DNA of 64,000 nucleotides from Methanobacterium_D oryzae (GCF_050433505.1 NZ_JBNPXC010000001.1:434001-498000); one strand, 5' to 3'; numbered from the stretch's first letter, positions 25,330 to 35,512 are shown. Program-made: numbers and translations. The notes: generated from the letters alone by a model not told the origin.

Positions 25330-25611
25330 TTACTTTTTCCCAATTTGTTCCCAAATCTCCAAGAAAGTATCATAATTCTCTTCTATAGCTGGCGAGAGGA
25401 AATACATCTTACCGTACTTCTTTCCACCAGATTTAACTATATTATTATCCTCTAAAACCTTAATGTGATGCCTTATAGTTTTATAATCTAAGTCTAACTC
25501 TTCTGCAAGTTGGTGAGCGTTATATGGCCTATCATTTAGCATTTTGATTATCTTCGCACGGTTTAATCCACCTTTCATACCGGCAATTAACCACCACAAC
25601 AGCTTTTTCAT
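25330..25611 (-). CDS. Winged-helix (ArsR-like) regulator, cassette 2
   Basis: A 93-residue winged-helix protein, MKKLLWWLIAGMKGG and then AHQLAEELDLDYKTIRHH as recognition region. It is a close paralogue of the regulator at 21549, with most differences outside the recognition helix (NVNYRT versus DLDYKT just before it), so the two may bind related operators. The C-terminal 20 residues diverge most. It is cotranscribed with the membrane protein gene that follows. The signal sensed is unknown. Confidence 0.85.
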   Translation of the reverse strand: MKKLLWWLIAGMKGGLNRAKIIKMLNDRPYNAHQLAEELDLDYKTIRHHIKVLEDNNIVKSGGKKYGKMYFLSPAIEENYDTFLEIWEQIGKK

Positions 25612-25695
25612 ATAATCACTTAAAAGGCTATTCTAAACAAGCTATAAATAATTTTTTATAAAATACTCATTTAGAGGTTTTTTAACTAAAATAGT

Positions 25696-26556
25696 TCATA
25701 TTATCCTTTCAATAGGAACAACTAATATATCTCGTGCACCAATTTTTTTAAGTTCATTTACAGTATTAAACACTTCATGTTCATCAACAACAGCATGAAC
25801 AGCTACAACTTCACTATCTGAAAGAACATGTGAAACTGTTGGTCCAGTAAGGCCAGGCATGGCTTTTTTCACGTCATCAAGGACTTCTTTATTAACATTC
25901 ATCATAACAAGCTTTTTACCCTCTGCATCAAGCACGCCACGTATACCAGTTCTAACGGCCTCTATTTTTTCATTTTTTTCCTTAAAACTGTCTTTATTTG
26001 CAATCAGCTTTATTGAACTTTCTAAAATAGTATCTATAATTTTAAGATGGTTCATTTTTAAAGTAGTTCCAGTACTGGTAAGGTCAGTAATTATATCTGC
26101 AACACCAATAAAAGGTGCAATTTCAGTTGATCCGCTTAATTCAACTATTTTAACATCTAAACCTTTATTTTTGAAGTATTTTGCAGTTAAATTTGGAAAT
26201 TCTGTCGCTACAACAGCTCCATGATCTATATCTAGAATATTATATATTCTTGAATCTTCAGGCACTGCTAAAACCAGTTTCGCGGTTCCAAAGTTAAGAT
26301 CTTCTAAGATTTCAACATCAGCATCCTTTTCTTCTATTAAATCAAGACCTGTCATTCCAAGGTCAGCAGCACCATCAGCCACAAATTCTGGAATATCGGC
26401 AGCCCTTGTAAACATAACGCTTATTTCATCATCATAAGTCTCTGAAAAAAGCTTTCTATTAGTTGTATCTTTAATACCAATCCCTGCTTTTCCTAAAAGC
26501 TTAACTGCAGGATCGCTTATCCTTCCTTTTGATGGAAGAGCTATTCTAAGTTGCAT
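25696..26556 (-). CDS. hisG: ATP phosphoribosyltransferase, long form
   Basis: HisG condenses ATP and PRPP in the first step of histidine synthesis. The 286-residue length is the long form that carries its own regulatory domain. The catalytic part (residues 1-210) has MQLRIALPSKGRISDPAVKLL, DLGMTGLDLIEE and the PRPP loop ADIITDLTSTGTTL; the C-terminal part (about 212-286, ending IGARDILVVPIERII) is the ACT-like domain for feedback inhibition by histidine. No other his gene is adjacent, so the pathway is scattered in this genome. Confidence 0.95.
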   Translation of the reverse strand: MQLRIALPSKGRISDPAVKLLGKAGIGIKDTTNRKLFSETYDDEISVMFTRAADIPEFVADGAADLGMTGLDLIEEKDADVEILEDLNFGTAKLVLAVPEDSRIYNILDIDHGAVVATEFPNLTAKYFKNKGLDVKIVELSGSTEIAPFIGVADIITDLTSTGTTLKMNHLKIIDTILESSIKLIANKDSFKEKNEKIEAVRTGIRGVLDAEGKKLVMMNVNKEVLDDVKKAMPGLTGPTVSHVLSDSEVVAVHAVVDEHEVFNTVNELKKIGARDILVVPIERII

Positions 26557-26676
26557 TTAAATCCTCCTAATGCATGATAAAGTAAATTAAATTTAATTAG
26601 CATGAATTAATAATATTATTAGAATGGTTAGATATTTATGTACTTCTGTTAATTTTTAAATATTATTGGTGGTTCT

Positions 26677-27966
26677 ATGGAAACAAAAAGCATTTTAATA
26701 GATAACGTTACAATACTCGGCAATGGAATAAAAAAAGGTTCAGTAATCATAGAAAATGACAAAATCATTGAAATAACAAATAAAGGACAAAAAGATGCTG
26801 ACGAAATAATAAACGGTGAAAAAAAGGTACTTATGCCCGGACTTGTAAATACACACACCCATTTATCAATGTCACTTTTAAGGGGTTTAGCGGATGATTT
26901 ACCATTAGATACATGGCTTAATGATCATATCTGGCCAGTAGAAGCAAATTTAAATGGAGAATACTGCTATGCAGGCGCTCTCCTTGCATGTATTGAAATG
27001 ATAAAATCTGGAACCACCACATTTAACGATATGTACTTTTTTATGGATGATGTGGCAAAAGCAGTTGATGAATCAGGATTAAGAGGAATGCTATCTCATG
27101 GAATGATTGACCTTGGCGATGAAGAGAAACGAAAGGCCGAATTTAAAGAAACCATGAGAATAATTGAAAAATGTCATAATGCAGCAGATGGCAGAATAAA
27201 AGTTGCATTGGGACCACATGCACCATATACGTGTTCAGAGGAACTTTTAATGGGAGTCAGAGAAAAGGCAAATAAAATGGGCCTTAAAATCCATATACAT
27301 GTCAGCGAGACAGAATTTGAAGTTCAACAAGTTACCGAAGCACATGGAGCAAGACCATTTGAATATCTTAATGAAATAGGATTTTTAGGCGATGATGTTA
27401 TAGCAGCTCATGCTGTATGGCTTTCAGATAAAGAAATAGAAATAATTAAAGAAAAAGGTGTCAGTTTATCCCATAATCCTGCAAGTAATATGAAATTGGC
27501 CTCAGGAATATCTCCGATTTCTAAATTAATTGAATCTGGAGTTAATGTAACACTTGGAACAGATGGCGCAGCTTCAAATAACAATCTGGACATGATTGAA
27601 GAAATGAAACTGGCAGCACTACTTCAAAAGGTCAATATGGTGGATTCTACGGTTTTACCTGCGGAAAAGATTTTTGAGATGGCCACAATAGATGGAGCAA
27701 GAGCATTAGGACTTCAAGATGAAATCGGAACAATTGAAGTGGGTAAAAAAGCAGATTTAGTACTTTTAGATATGAAAACACCTCACTTAACTCCATTCAG
27801 ACATCCAATGTCACATCTAGTGTATTCTGCTAATGGCGGCGATGTTGACACTGTCATCTGTAACGGGGAAATATTAATGCAAAATAAGGAGTTAAAAGTG
27901 CTTGATGAAGCTGAAGTAATTAAGTTAGCTGAAGATTCAGCAAAAGAGCTTTTATCAAAGAGTTAG
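26677..27966 (+). CDS. dadD: 5'-deoxyadenosine/SAH-type deaminase (DadD/MtaD family)
   Basis: A 429-residue amidohydrolase. Metal ligands appear in LVNTHTHLSMSLLRGLADD and in HIHVSETEFEV, HAVWL and LGTDGAASNNNLDM. In methanogens the family member DadD deaminates 5'-deoxyadenosine, the by-product of radical SAM enzymes, and also S-adenosylhomocysteine and methylthioadenosine. That fits an organism rich in radical SAM chemistry; the exact substrate preference is from family knowledge. The ATG has a GGTGGT ribosome binding site. A HAD phosphatase gene follows 11 bases later and may share the transcript. Confidence 0.88.
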   Translation: METKSILIDNVTILGNGIKKGSVIIENDKIIEITNKGQKDADEIINGEKKVLMPGLVNTHTHLSMSLLRGLADDLPLDTWLNDHIWPVEANLNGEYCYAGALLACIEMIKSGTTTFNDMYFFMDDVAKAVDESGLRGMLSHGMIDLGDEEKRKAEFKETMRIIEKCHNAADGRIKVALGPHAPYTCSEELLMGVREKANKMGLKIHIHVSETEFEVQQVTEAHGARPFEYLNEIGFLGDDVIAAHAVWLSDKEIEIIKEKGVSLSHNPASNMKLASGISPISKLIESGVNVTLGTDGAASNNNLDMIEEMKLAALLQKVNMVDSTVLPAEKIFEMATIDGARALGLQDEIGTIEVGKKADLVLLDMKTPHLTPFRHPMSHLVYSANGGDVDTVICNGEILMQNKELKVLDEAEVIKLAEDSAKELLSKS

Positions 27967-27977
27967 ATTTGATTCAT

Positions 27978-28658
27978 ATGGATAGATTAGTTTTATTTGA
28001 TGTAGATAGAACATTAATTGGCAGATCCCAGTGCCATCATGATGCATTTTCATATGCCTTTAAAAAGGTCTATAATGTTGATGTAGATATTAAAATTATT
28101 AATTATGGTGGAATGACTGATCCAGATATAGCAATAAGGGTTCTTAAAAAAATAGGGTTAAATGAAGACTTAATCTTATCTAAACTTGATAAATGCATGA
28201 ATGAAATTGTTGATTACTTCCAAAAGAACGTATATAAAGATACTATTCCTATTTTACCAGGTGTAAATGATTTACTGGAATTATTATCAAATAATGGAAC
28301 TCTTTTAGGTTTAGTAACTGGAAACTTAGAATCGATTGCTTGGGGGAAGATGAAATCTATTCATATTGATCATTATTTTAAATTAGGTGGATTTGGAAGT
28401 GATAATATCAATCGAACAGAATTAGTAAAGATTGCAATCAAAAAAGCAGAAAATAACTTTAATTTTAATGGAAAAACCTTTGTAATTGGAGATACGCCCA
28501 GAGATATAAAAGCAGGTTTTGAAGCAAATGCAAAGACCATTGCAGTCGCAACAGGAACATATTCTGTTAAAGAACTTAGAGATTATGATGCAGATTTCGT
28601 TTTTCAAAATTTAGAAAATAAAGAAGAAATATTGAATATTATATTGAAAAATCGCTAA
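27978..28658 (+). CDS. HAD-superfamily hydrolase (phosphoglycolate phosphatase-like)
   Basis: A 226-residue subfamily I HAD hydrolase. Motif I is FDVDRTL (catalytic Asp and acid-base Asp), motif II is in LVTGNLES, and motif III/IV is VIGDTPRDIKAG. A helical cap domain lies between motifs I and II (residues about 15-85), as in phosphoglycolate phosphatases. The substrate cannot be predicted. I place the start at ATG 27978; an upstream in-frame TTG would add three residues. Its stop is 2 bases from the converging permease stop. Confidence 0.85.
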   Translation: MDRLVLFDVDRTLIGRSQCHHDAFSYAFKKVYNVDVDIKIINYGGMTDPDIAIRVLKKIGLNEDLILSKLDKCMNEIVDYFQKNVYKDTIPILPGVNDLLELLSNNGTLLGLVTGNLESIAWGKMKSIHIDHYFKLGGFGSDNINRTELVKIAIKKAENNFNFNGKTFVIGDTPRDIKAGFEANAKTIAVATGTYSVKELRDYDADFVFQNLENKEEILNIILKNR

Positions 28659-28660
28659 TT

Positions 28661-29935
28661 TTACTTAGAAATTGAGTTTCGAGGATATAATAAATGTTCA
28701 AGAATAAGAACAGCTAAAGCCCCCATTACAAAACCATTAGCAACTATCGGCTTAATAACTAATGGTAATCCGGCTGTCACAGATGGGGGCATAAATGCAA
28801 TTATTATACCTAAAAGAACTGGTAAACCCACAGTAATGCCATCATCAATGGTTTTAATTGTTTTATTTTCGGTAGATATGAGCATTGCTGCCCCAATTTG
28901 AGCAACCATTAAATATAAGAAAATAACACCAATCACAGGCGAAGGAATCCCAGCTAAAATAGTTAGTGCTACAGGAGAAAAGGCAAGAATTAGAATACCT
29001 ATGGCTGCAGGAATAAGGGTAAATCTTGAGGCATTTTGAGTAGCCACAATTATACCTGGACTTAAAGAATAGTTTACAGGCCCTATAATTCCAAACAGTC
29101 CTGCAAAAAAGTTTCCTGCTCCTGTAATTGCAATACCTTTTTTAACTCTCTCTTCTAATTTATCAACCTTAAGCATGAGCCCAACAGATTCCATTGAACT
29201 AATATCATTTATTGCAAGAGCCAAAAAGCTAATAAGAAACGCTATAACAATGCCAATATCTGGAACTGTAAGATGCCCTATAAAATTTGAAGGAAACGCC
29301 AAAAGCGCCGAATTTGTGTTATGAATATTTGAAATATTAAATAAGAAGTAATAAACGATACTACCTAGGAAAAGAGCTATCAATGGCACTAATGATCTTA
29401 AAATGCCTTTAGTAAAAGCATGAGCAGTGAAAATAATCAAAATGAATGCAATAACAAATATAAAATTGTAATTTGCAGGTACACTTCCTGTTGAACTTAT
29501 GAGGGTGATTATAGTAGGTGTGAGGGTGAATGCAATTAAAAGAAGAACAACCATAATTACTCGGGATGTGAAAAGCCTCTCTAAATATTTAATAAATCCA
29601 GTTAAGCCTAAAAATGTTAATATTAGCCCTCCTATTAATATGGATGAGTTAACAGCTCCAATTCCCTGATCTGAACTTGTTAAAACACCAATCAGGAGCA
29701 CTGCTGCAGGTCCCATCACTAATGGAAGTTTATGGCCCCAGAAAACCTGTACAAGGAGTAAAACTCCTACTAATAAAAAAATCTTCTGTAAATATGGAAT
29801 TCCACCATTTTCAAATACTCCTAATATGTCTCCAATGATTATTAGGGAGGGAATAGTAACTGCAAGCCACTGCAAACCAAATAGAAGCATTTCAGTCTTT
29901 TTTGGCTTGTCATTTAATCCATACTTAAATTGCAT
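28661..29935 (-). CDS. NCS2-family nucleobase permease
   Basis: A 424-residue, roughly 14-helix transporter of the xanthine/uracil permease family. Recognisable segments are the N-terminal KPKKTEMLLFGLQWLAVTIP, FLALAINDISSMESVG with the conserved acid near the substrate site, and GIIGPVNYSLSPGIIVATQNASR for the re-entrant loop. It imports a nucleobase, probably uracil or xanthine, with a proton or sodium ion. The signature is somewhat diverged, so substrate is left open. Single gene. Confidence 0.82.
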   Translation of the reverse strand: MQFKYGLNDKPKKTEMLLFGLQWLAVTIPSLIIIGDILGVFENGGIPYLQKIFLLVGVLLLVQVFWGHKLPLVMGPAAVLLIGVLTSSDQGIGAVNSSILIGGLILTFLGLTGFIKYLERLFTSRVIMVVLLLIAFTLTPTIITLISSTGSVPANYNFIFVIAFILIIFTAHAFTKGILRSLVPLIALFLGSIVYYFLFNISNIHNTNSALLAFPSNFIGHLTVPDIGIVIAFLISFLALAINDISSMESVGLMLKVDKLEERVKKGIAITGAGNFFAGLFGIIGPVNYSLSPGIIVATQNASRFTLIPAAIGILILAFSPVALTILAGIPSPVIGVIFLYLMVAQIGAAMLISTENKTIKTIDDGITVGLPVLLGIIIAFMPPSVTAGLPLVIKPIVANGFVMGALAVLILEHLLYPRNSISK

Positions 29936-30063
29936 AATATCCTCTAATAAATAAAACGCTTATTTTAGACTAAATCAAATCATAGTTTTTATTCAATTAA
30001 CTACTTAAAATCTCTTAATGTATAAGAAAAGAAAATTAAAAAAATCTAAAAATTAAAATTAGC

Positions 30064-31551
30064 TTATCTTTTTACTATATTATTAATTGTAATTGCTATA
30101 AGAAGTAATACTGGCCATATTTCAAGCCTACCCATCCAGAAGTCAACAATAAAAACTAATTTTACTAATACTGGAGAATCAGGGGTCATAATTCCACTTG
30201 AAAGTCCAACGTTGCTTAAAGCTGATGCCACTTCAAATATGACTCGGGATATGTCATTATAGTATATAAGGGTTATTACTACACTTATTATGTATATTGC
30301 AAGATAAGTGGAGAGAAATGCTCCTGTTATCCTTAAAATATCATCTGTAATCTTTAACTCGGTGATGTGATGGATTTTTTTGGGCATTACAGCGCTACCG
30401 GGTAATATGAATGATTTAACTTGCCATGATATTCCTTTTAAGAGGACACCGAATCTGAGCCATTTGATACCTCCACCAGTAGATAGTGATCCTGCACCGA
30501 TTATCATGAGTAATGTAAGGAAAAAAGTACCAAGACCAATCCATTTAGCAAGTAAATTAGGATAAAATGCTGTTTGCAAGCCTGTTGTAGTTATAGCGGA
30601 AACCATTTGGAATAGTGCAAATCTAAAGTTAAGGAGTAAATCATTTCCATAGACTTGATTGTTATATAATACGAATGTTACCAGAATTGTTGAGATTATA
30701 ATTAAGGAATAAGCAACTTTAGTTTCTATATCTTTAAAATACTCTTTCCAGTTTCTTTTAAGAAAGGTGGTATAATGCAAGGCATAGTTTGTGGCACCTA
30801 TCATCATTACAATCATTGCTGCTATTTCTATCCAAACGCTGTTGTAATAAAGTAGGCTTGTATTATGCATTCCAAACCCTCCGGTGGATAGAGCAGTAAA
30901 TGCATGGAAAATAGAATCAAAAACAGGCATACCTGCAATTAAAAATAGAATGACGGCAATTACAGTAAATGAGCAGTACATATAAACTATAACTCTTGTT
31001 GAATGTCTAATGCTGGGCAGTACTTTTTCTTCTCTACCTTCAGCGAGGTAAAGGCGCATTACATCCACACCAGTGGATCTTAAAACTGCTAAAAGTAAGA
31101 ATATAATACCAAGTCCACCAATCCACTGTGTAAATGCTCGCCAGAAGTTTATTGTATATGAAACAGCATCAAGATTTGAGTACATACTGAAACCGGTGGT
31201 TGTAAATCCAGACATGGCTTCAAAATAAGCGTTAAGGTAAGATAGCTCTCCAGAGAAATAATAAGGTAAAGCTCCGAGTGCACATGCAGCGAGCCATATA
31301 ATAGTTGAAAAAACCATCGCGCTTTTAAGATTCAATTGCATTTCAACTTTAAATAATTTAAAAATAGAAAACCCAATTACAGCACTTATAACAGCGGAAA
31401 GGGCAAAAGGGATATAATAGTGGGACTCATTATAAATAAAAGCAACTATTAAAGGAATTAACATTGCAGCAGCTAAAAATATTAAAGTATTTCCTATATA
31501 ATGTAATATAGTTTTTGCTTCCCTTTTACTTAACCTATGAATGCGTTGCAA
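30064..31551 (-). CDS. trkH: TrkH/KtrB-type potassium uptake membrane subunit
   Basis: A 495-residue protein with four M1-P-M2 repeats, each with a short selectivity-filter glycine: FTTTGFSMY, STGGFGMHN, TTTGLQTAF and SNVGLSSGI. This is the K+ translocating subunit, which normally needs a cytoplasmic TrkA/KtrA RCK ring to gate it. No trkA-like gene is adjacent; the PhoU/RCK_C protein at 11353 lacks the RCK_N domain and is unlikely to substitute. A palindromic TATA-like GTATATAAAAC near 31653 is a plausible promoter. Confidence 0.92.
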   Translation of the reverse strand: MQRIHRLSKREAKTILHYIGNTLIFLAAAMLIPLIVAFIYNESHYYIPFALSAVISAVIGFSIFKLFKVEMQLNLKSAMVFSTIIWLAACALGALPYYFSGELSYLNAYFEAMSGFTTTGFSMYSNLDAVSYTINFWRAFTQWIGGLGIIFLLLAVLRSTGVDVMRLYLAEGREEKVLPSIRHSTRVIVYMYCSFTVIAVILFLIAGMPVFDSIFHAFTALSTGGFGMHNTSLLYYNSVWIEIAAMIVMMIGATNYALHYTTFLKRNWKEYFKDIETKVAYSLIIISTILVTFVLYNNQVYGNDLLLNFRFALFQMVSAITTTGLQTAFYPNLLAKWIGLGTFFLTLLMIIGAGSLSTGGGIKWLRFGVLLKGISWQVKSFILPGSAVMPKKIHHITELKITDDILRITGAFLSTYLAIYIISVVITLIYYNDISRVIFEVASALSNVGLSSGIMTPDSPVLVKLVFIVDFWMGRLEIWPVLLLIAITINNIVKR

Positions 31552-31817
31552 TTAATCACATCCTTTAAAATACTAAATCATTAACTAAATAGATTAAATT
31601 GACGGTAATGTGGCATATAAATTATTTTAAACCTCTTATCAGTAGATCAAGGGAGTATATAAAACTTCCGAAGGAAATAATCTGATAAAAATTTCCGACT
31701 AATTATGGGATTTATCCAATTCATTCAATATTATAACAAATGTTATTTATAACTATCGAAAATAAAAAAATGACTAAAACTTAATTAAATTAGGTTTATC
31801 AAAATTAAATAGCTATT

Positions 31818-32261
31818 TTAAAGCCAATTATAATGTTTTCCTCTTTTATCTGCCCAATTATTAACACCATACTTTCTAATCATCTCTAAGTTATGTTCTA
31901 TTGAATGGATCCCTTTAAGATAATCTAGTAATTCGCATTCTTTAAACTCTTTACATTCCCAACAGCCTTGGAAGTTCTTTTCTTTAACACATTCTCTAAT
32001 TTTACAATTCTTCTTACAGCCTCCTTCAGTACATAAAGCAACACATTCTAATTTTTTCATTTCATTAAGAACTTCTACAAATTTAGAATAATCATTGAAT
32101 TTTTCATTGGTTTTTGATTTTAATTCGGCATATTTATCAAATTTAATTTCTTCAAGCAAATTTTCAAGTTCATTTAAAATATTAAATAGCTTTTTATTGC
32201 TTGGAATACAATCTAAACAGTATAATCCACAATATGCCGTGTATTTTTCATGATTTATCAT
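31818..32261 (-). CDS. DUF3795 cysteine-rich protein
   Basis: A 147-residue protein with an N-terminal YCGLYCLDCIPSN motif and a central cysteine cluster (CVALCTEGGCKKNCKIREC, then CWECKEFKEC), characteristic of DUF3795. Such proteins are common in anaerobic archaea and bacteria and probably bind a metal or Fe-S cluster; no activity is established. It stands alone on the minus strand, divergent from the F390 synthetase-like gene. Confidence 0.8.
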   Translation of the reverse strand: MINHEKYTAYCGLYCLDCIPSNKKLFNILNELENLLEEIKFDKYAELKSKTNEKFNDYSKFVEVLNEMKKLECVALCTEGGCKKNCKIRECVKEKNFQGCWECKEFKECELLDYLKGIHSIEHNLEMIRKYGVNNWADKRGKHYNWL

Positions 32262-32387
32262 TTTATCACAATTAAGAATGTTTATTGGTTATATAAATCA
32301 TTTATTTCAATCTTATTTAATATTTCCTTTAAATTAATAAATGATTTTTAACATAGAACTAATTAGAAAAACTGGAACGTGATTATC

Positions 32388-33728
32388 ATGAAAGGCTATT
32401 TTAACGAAAAAATAGAAACAATGCCTCGAGATGAGCTCGATGCTCTTGTAGATGCACGTATAAAGTATACTGTTAATTATGCATTTCAAAACTCCCCTTT
32501 CTATAGAAAATGGTTTAAAGAAAATAATATAAATGTTTCTGATATTGAATCACATGAAGATTTAAGGGAACTACCTATAATCACTGGCCAAACAATAAGA
32601 GAAAAACAGCCCCCTGAAACAGATAAATTTGAATTCAAATGTAAGGGGAGTGAGATATTCACAATCCACGAAACAAGCGGAACAAGTGGCACACCTAAAG
32701 CATTTTTCCTTACATGGGATGACTGGAATAGATATGCAGAAAAATACGCAAGATCATTTACATCTCAAGGATTCGGCGAGGGAGATCGTGTAGTGGTCTG
32801 TGCATCCTATGGAATGAATGTTGGTGCGAATACAATGACTCTTGCAGCCCAAAAAATAGGAATGACTATAATTCCTGAGGGCAAATGTACATTTCCAGTG
32901 CGTATAATTAGGAGTTATGAACCAACAGGTATTGTGGGAAGTATTTTTAAATTTTTACGTCTTGCAAAGCGTATGGAAGCTGAAGGAATCAAACCTCAAG
33001 AATCAAGCATAAAAAGACTTATTGCAGGTGGCGAAAGCTTTGCAGAAGAATCAAGACAATACTTAGAAGAAATCTGGGAAGTACCAGTTTACAATACCTA
33101 TGGTAGTACCGAAGGAACTATGTGTGGAGAGTGCCACAAAAAAGTAGGCCTTCATGTGCCTGAAGATCTCGTACATCTTGATGTTTACAATCCACAGCTT
33201 AAAGACTTTGTAGATGAAGGAGAATGCGGTAGAATAGTGCTTACAACACTTATCCCGGAAGGTGAAAGAACAGGAACCCTTCTTTTAAACTATGATACTG
33301 AAGATACAACAGTCGTAGTAAGTAGAGAAAAATGTCCATGTGGTAGAACCCATATGAGAATAATGAACCCACAAAGAGAAGCAGAAACTGCCTGGATAGC
33401 AGGATCACCTTTTAACAGGGTAGATGTTGAACGGGGAGTTTTCCAAAGAGATAATATGGATTATTTAACTGGAGAATATGAGGCATTCATCTATGGGGAT
33501 GAGATGGAAACCACATTGAGAGTAAATATGGAATGTGAAGACCCTGAAAACTGCGATAAAGACATGATTGAAGATAATTTCATAAAAAGTTTCCTTGAAT
33601 TTAAACCAAGTCTACAGCAAGCACATGAAGATGGAAGTTTTAATATGAGCTTTAATTTTACTGGACCAAGAGGACTTGAATTCTATAAAGTTAGAGGTCG
33701 ACCTAAACGTTTAGTTGATCGTCGGTGA
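32388..33728 (+). CDS. Coenzyme F390 synthetase-like / PaaK-family adenylate-forming enzyme
   Basis: A 446-residue member of the phenylacetate-CoA ligase branch of adenylate-forming enzymes. Motifs are HETSGTSGTPKAFFLTWDDW (phosphate-binding loop), YGSTEGTMCGE, and the zinc-type cysteines near residue 305 (EKCPCGRTH). In Methanobacteriales this family includes coenzyme F390 synthetase, which adenylylates F420 when cells meet oxygen; the length and the absence of aromatic-degradation genes make that the likeliest role. ATG 32388 has a GTGAT ribosome binding site, preferred over the in-frame GTG at 32379. A paralogue with another acyl substrate cannot be excluded. Confidence 0.75.
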   Translation: MKGYFNEKIETMPRDELDALVDARIKYTVNYAFQNSPFYRKWFKENNINVSDIESHEDLRELPIITGQTIREKQPPETDKFEFKCKGSEIFTIHETSGTSGTPKAFFLTWDDWNRYAEKYARSFTSQGFGEGDRVVVCASYGMNVGANTMTLAAQKIGMTIIPEGKCTFPVRIIRSYEPTGIVGSIFKFLRLAKRMEAEGIKPQESSIKRLIAGGESFAEESRQYLEEIWEVPVYNTYGSTEGTMCGECHKKVGLHVPEDLVHLDVYNPQLKDFVDEGECGRIVLTTLIPEGERTGTLLLNYDTEDTTVVVSREKCPCGRTHMRIMNPQREAETAWIAGSPFNRVDVERGVFQRDNMDYLTGEYEAFIYGDEMETTLRVNMECEDPENCDKDMIEDNFIKSFLEFKPSLQQAHEDGSFNMSFNFTGPRGLEFYKVRGRPKRLVDRR

Positions 33729-33843
33729 AATTAAAATGAAGGATACAAAATTATATTTTTTATTTTATAATGGAGAAGTAACATACTAAATAAAAACTAA
33801 TTTTAAATTTTATTCATTTTTATAATTACTGGAGAAAAAGCTC

Positions 33844-35109
33844 ATGCTCAATGCAGAAACATATATAACAAGCCAAAAAGGTATTGGCGGCAAAATAAGA
33901 ACTAAATACGAAGATTTTTACGTAGAAGAAATTCCTGAATCAGAGCCAAGTGGTGAAGGTCCAAACACATGGTTTTTCATTGAAAAACTTGGAAGGGAAA
34001 CATTAGATGTAGTACTCGATGTTGCAAGAGAACTGCACGTTGACAGAAAGAGAATGGGCTTTGCTGGAATGAAGGATAAACGGGCAGTTACCAGGCAATG
34101 GCTTTGTGTTGCTAACGCTGATGTTGAGCAAATAAAAGAACTGGAAGATAAGCTTTACAAAGTGAAAATACTCAAAATAATGCAGAATGAAAAAAAATTA
34201 AGAATAGGACAGCTTATTGGAAATAAATTTAGGCTCTTAATTAGAAATACAGAAAATCCAGAAAAGGATGTGGAAACAGCAAGGGAGGTTTTAGCCGAGT
34301 TGGAAGATATAGGAGTTCCAAACTACTTTGGATGGCAAAGATTTGGTAATAAAAGGCCAAATACTCATGTAGTTGGAAAATTAATGCTTGAAAACAATCT
34401 AAAAAATGTTGTTGATGCATATATTGGAAATCCATATCCTGAAGAGCCTGAGCACATAAAAGAAGTAAGACAGATGTATGATGATGGAAAACTACAGGAA
34501 GCATTTGAATCAATGCCCAGAGGAATGCGCTATGAAAAAATGATGCTCAAAACACTTCTTAAAGAAATGAAAAAGAAAAAAGTTGATGATATTGCTGATT
34601 TAGATGAAAATTCTTACAAGTGGGCAATAGAAAGTCTCCCGAAGCCTTTAAAGAGAATGTTTGTACATGCCTATCAATCGTATTTATTTAATAAGGCTGT
34701 AAGTGAAAGAACAAAACTTGGAATTGATAAATATGTTGAAGGAGACATAATTATTGATAATGAAGAGCATTTAGTTCATGAATTCGGTGATGACATCGAT
34801 GAAAGAATTAAAAACTTTGAAGTACATCCTACTGCACCTCTTTTTGGAAGTAAAGTTCCATTAGCTGGGGGAAAATTAGGTGAAATGGAACAGAAAATTT
34901 TAGATGATGAACGAGTTACTTTAGAGAATTTTAAAGTTCCTAAAATGCCAAAACTTGGAAGTCATGGTTTAAGACGTGCAATGAGATTTAAAATTTGGGA
35001 TGTATCTGCTGAAGTTACTGATGAAGGGGTTTTAGTTGAGTTTTCAATTCCCAAGGGCTGTTATGCTACTGCAGTTTTAAGGGAGATAATGAAAAATGAA
35101 GTTGTTTAA
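33844..35109 (+). CDS. truD: tRNA pseudouridine synthase D
   Basis: TruD makes pseudouridine 13 in tRNA. The catalytic motif FAGMKDKRAVTRQWLCV contains the nucleophilic Asp in the MKDKRA context, and later family blocks VPNYFGWQRFGN and HAYQSYLFNKAVSERT are intact. The length of 421 residues includes the TruD-specific insertion domain. The gene follows the F390 synthetase-like gene at a distance of 115 bases and probably has its own promoter. Confidence 0.95.
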   Translation: MLNAETYITSQKGIGGKIRTKYEDFYVEEIPESEPSGEGPNTWFFIEKLGRETLDVVLDVARELHVDRKRMGFAGMKDKRAVTRQWLCVANADVEQIKELEDKLYKVKILKIMQNEKKLRIGQLIGNKFRLLIRNTENPEKDVETAREVLAELEDIGVPNYFGWQRFGNKRPNTHVVGKLMLENNLKNVVDAYIGNPYPEEPEHIKEVRQMYDDGKLQEAFESMPRGMRYEKMMLKTLLKEMKKKKVDDIADLDENSYKWAIESLPKPLKRMFVHAYQSYLFNKAVSERTKLGIDKYVEGDIIIDNEEHLVHEFGDDIDERIKNFEVHPTAPLFGSKVPLAGGKLGEMEQKILDDERVTLENFKVPKMPKLGSHGLRRAMRFKIWDVSAEVTDEGVLVEFSIPKGCYATAVLREIMKNEVV

Positions 35110-35131
35110 AACAAATATTTAATTTTTAAAT

Positions 35132-35512
35132 TTAAACCTTTTCTAATTTTCTTGTTCTATAAATAATCAATGCTCCAATGGCAAAATTAACAATTGCAAC
35201 TAAAATCAGTTCAGTTCCATGAGTTGCACTTACTGTAAATTCAGTTATCCCAGTTGCGTTTAATATTTGTAATATTGCTAAAATCCATAATATTATTCCA
35301 ACGGCATATATGGCCACGAAACTTTTAGATACATGTATTAATATTGCAAAGAGAATAAAAATAATTCCAAATATTGGAGCTGAAAAAAGACTCAATATTC
35401 CCCATATTGCTACAATAATAGTAAGTCTCTTAATCCATTTTTTTCTTTTCTTATCAATTGGATTTTCAGTCTGATTATCATTATTCAAAATATCCCCTTC
35501 ATTATAGTGCAT
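35132..35512 (-). CDS. Small membrane protein of unknown function
   Basis: A 126-residue protein with a charged N-terminus (residues 1-30, ending KKRKKWIKR) and three or four helices. The positive patch before the first helix suggests the N-terminus is cytoplasmic. I recognise no family. It converges with truD and is not obviously linked to neighbouring genes. Confidence 0.55.
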   Translation of the reverse strand: MHYNEGDILNNDNQTENPIDKKRKKWIKRLTIIVAIWGILSLFSAPIFGIIFILFAILIHVSKSFVAIYAVGIILWILAILQILNATGITEFTVSATHGTELILVAIVNFAIGALIIYRTRKLEKV

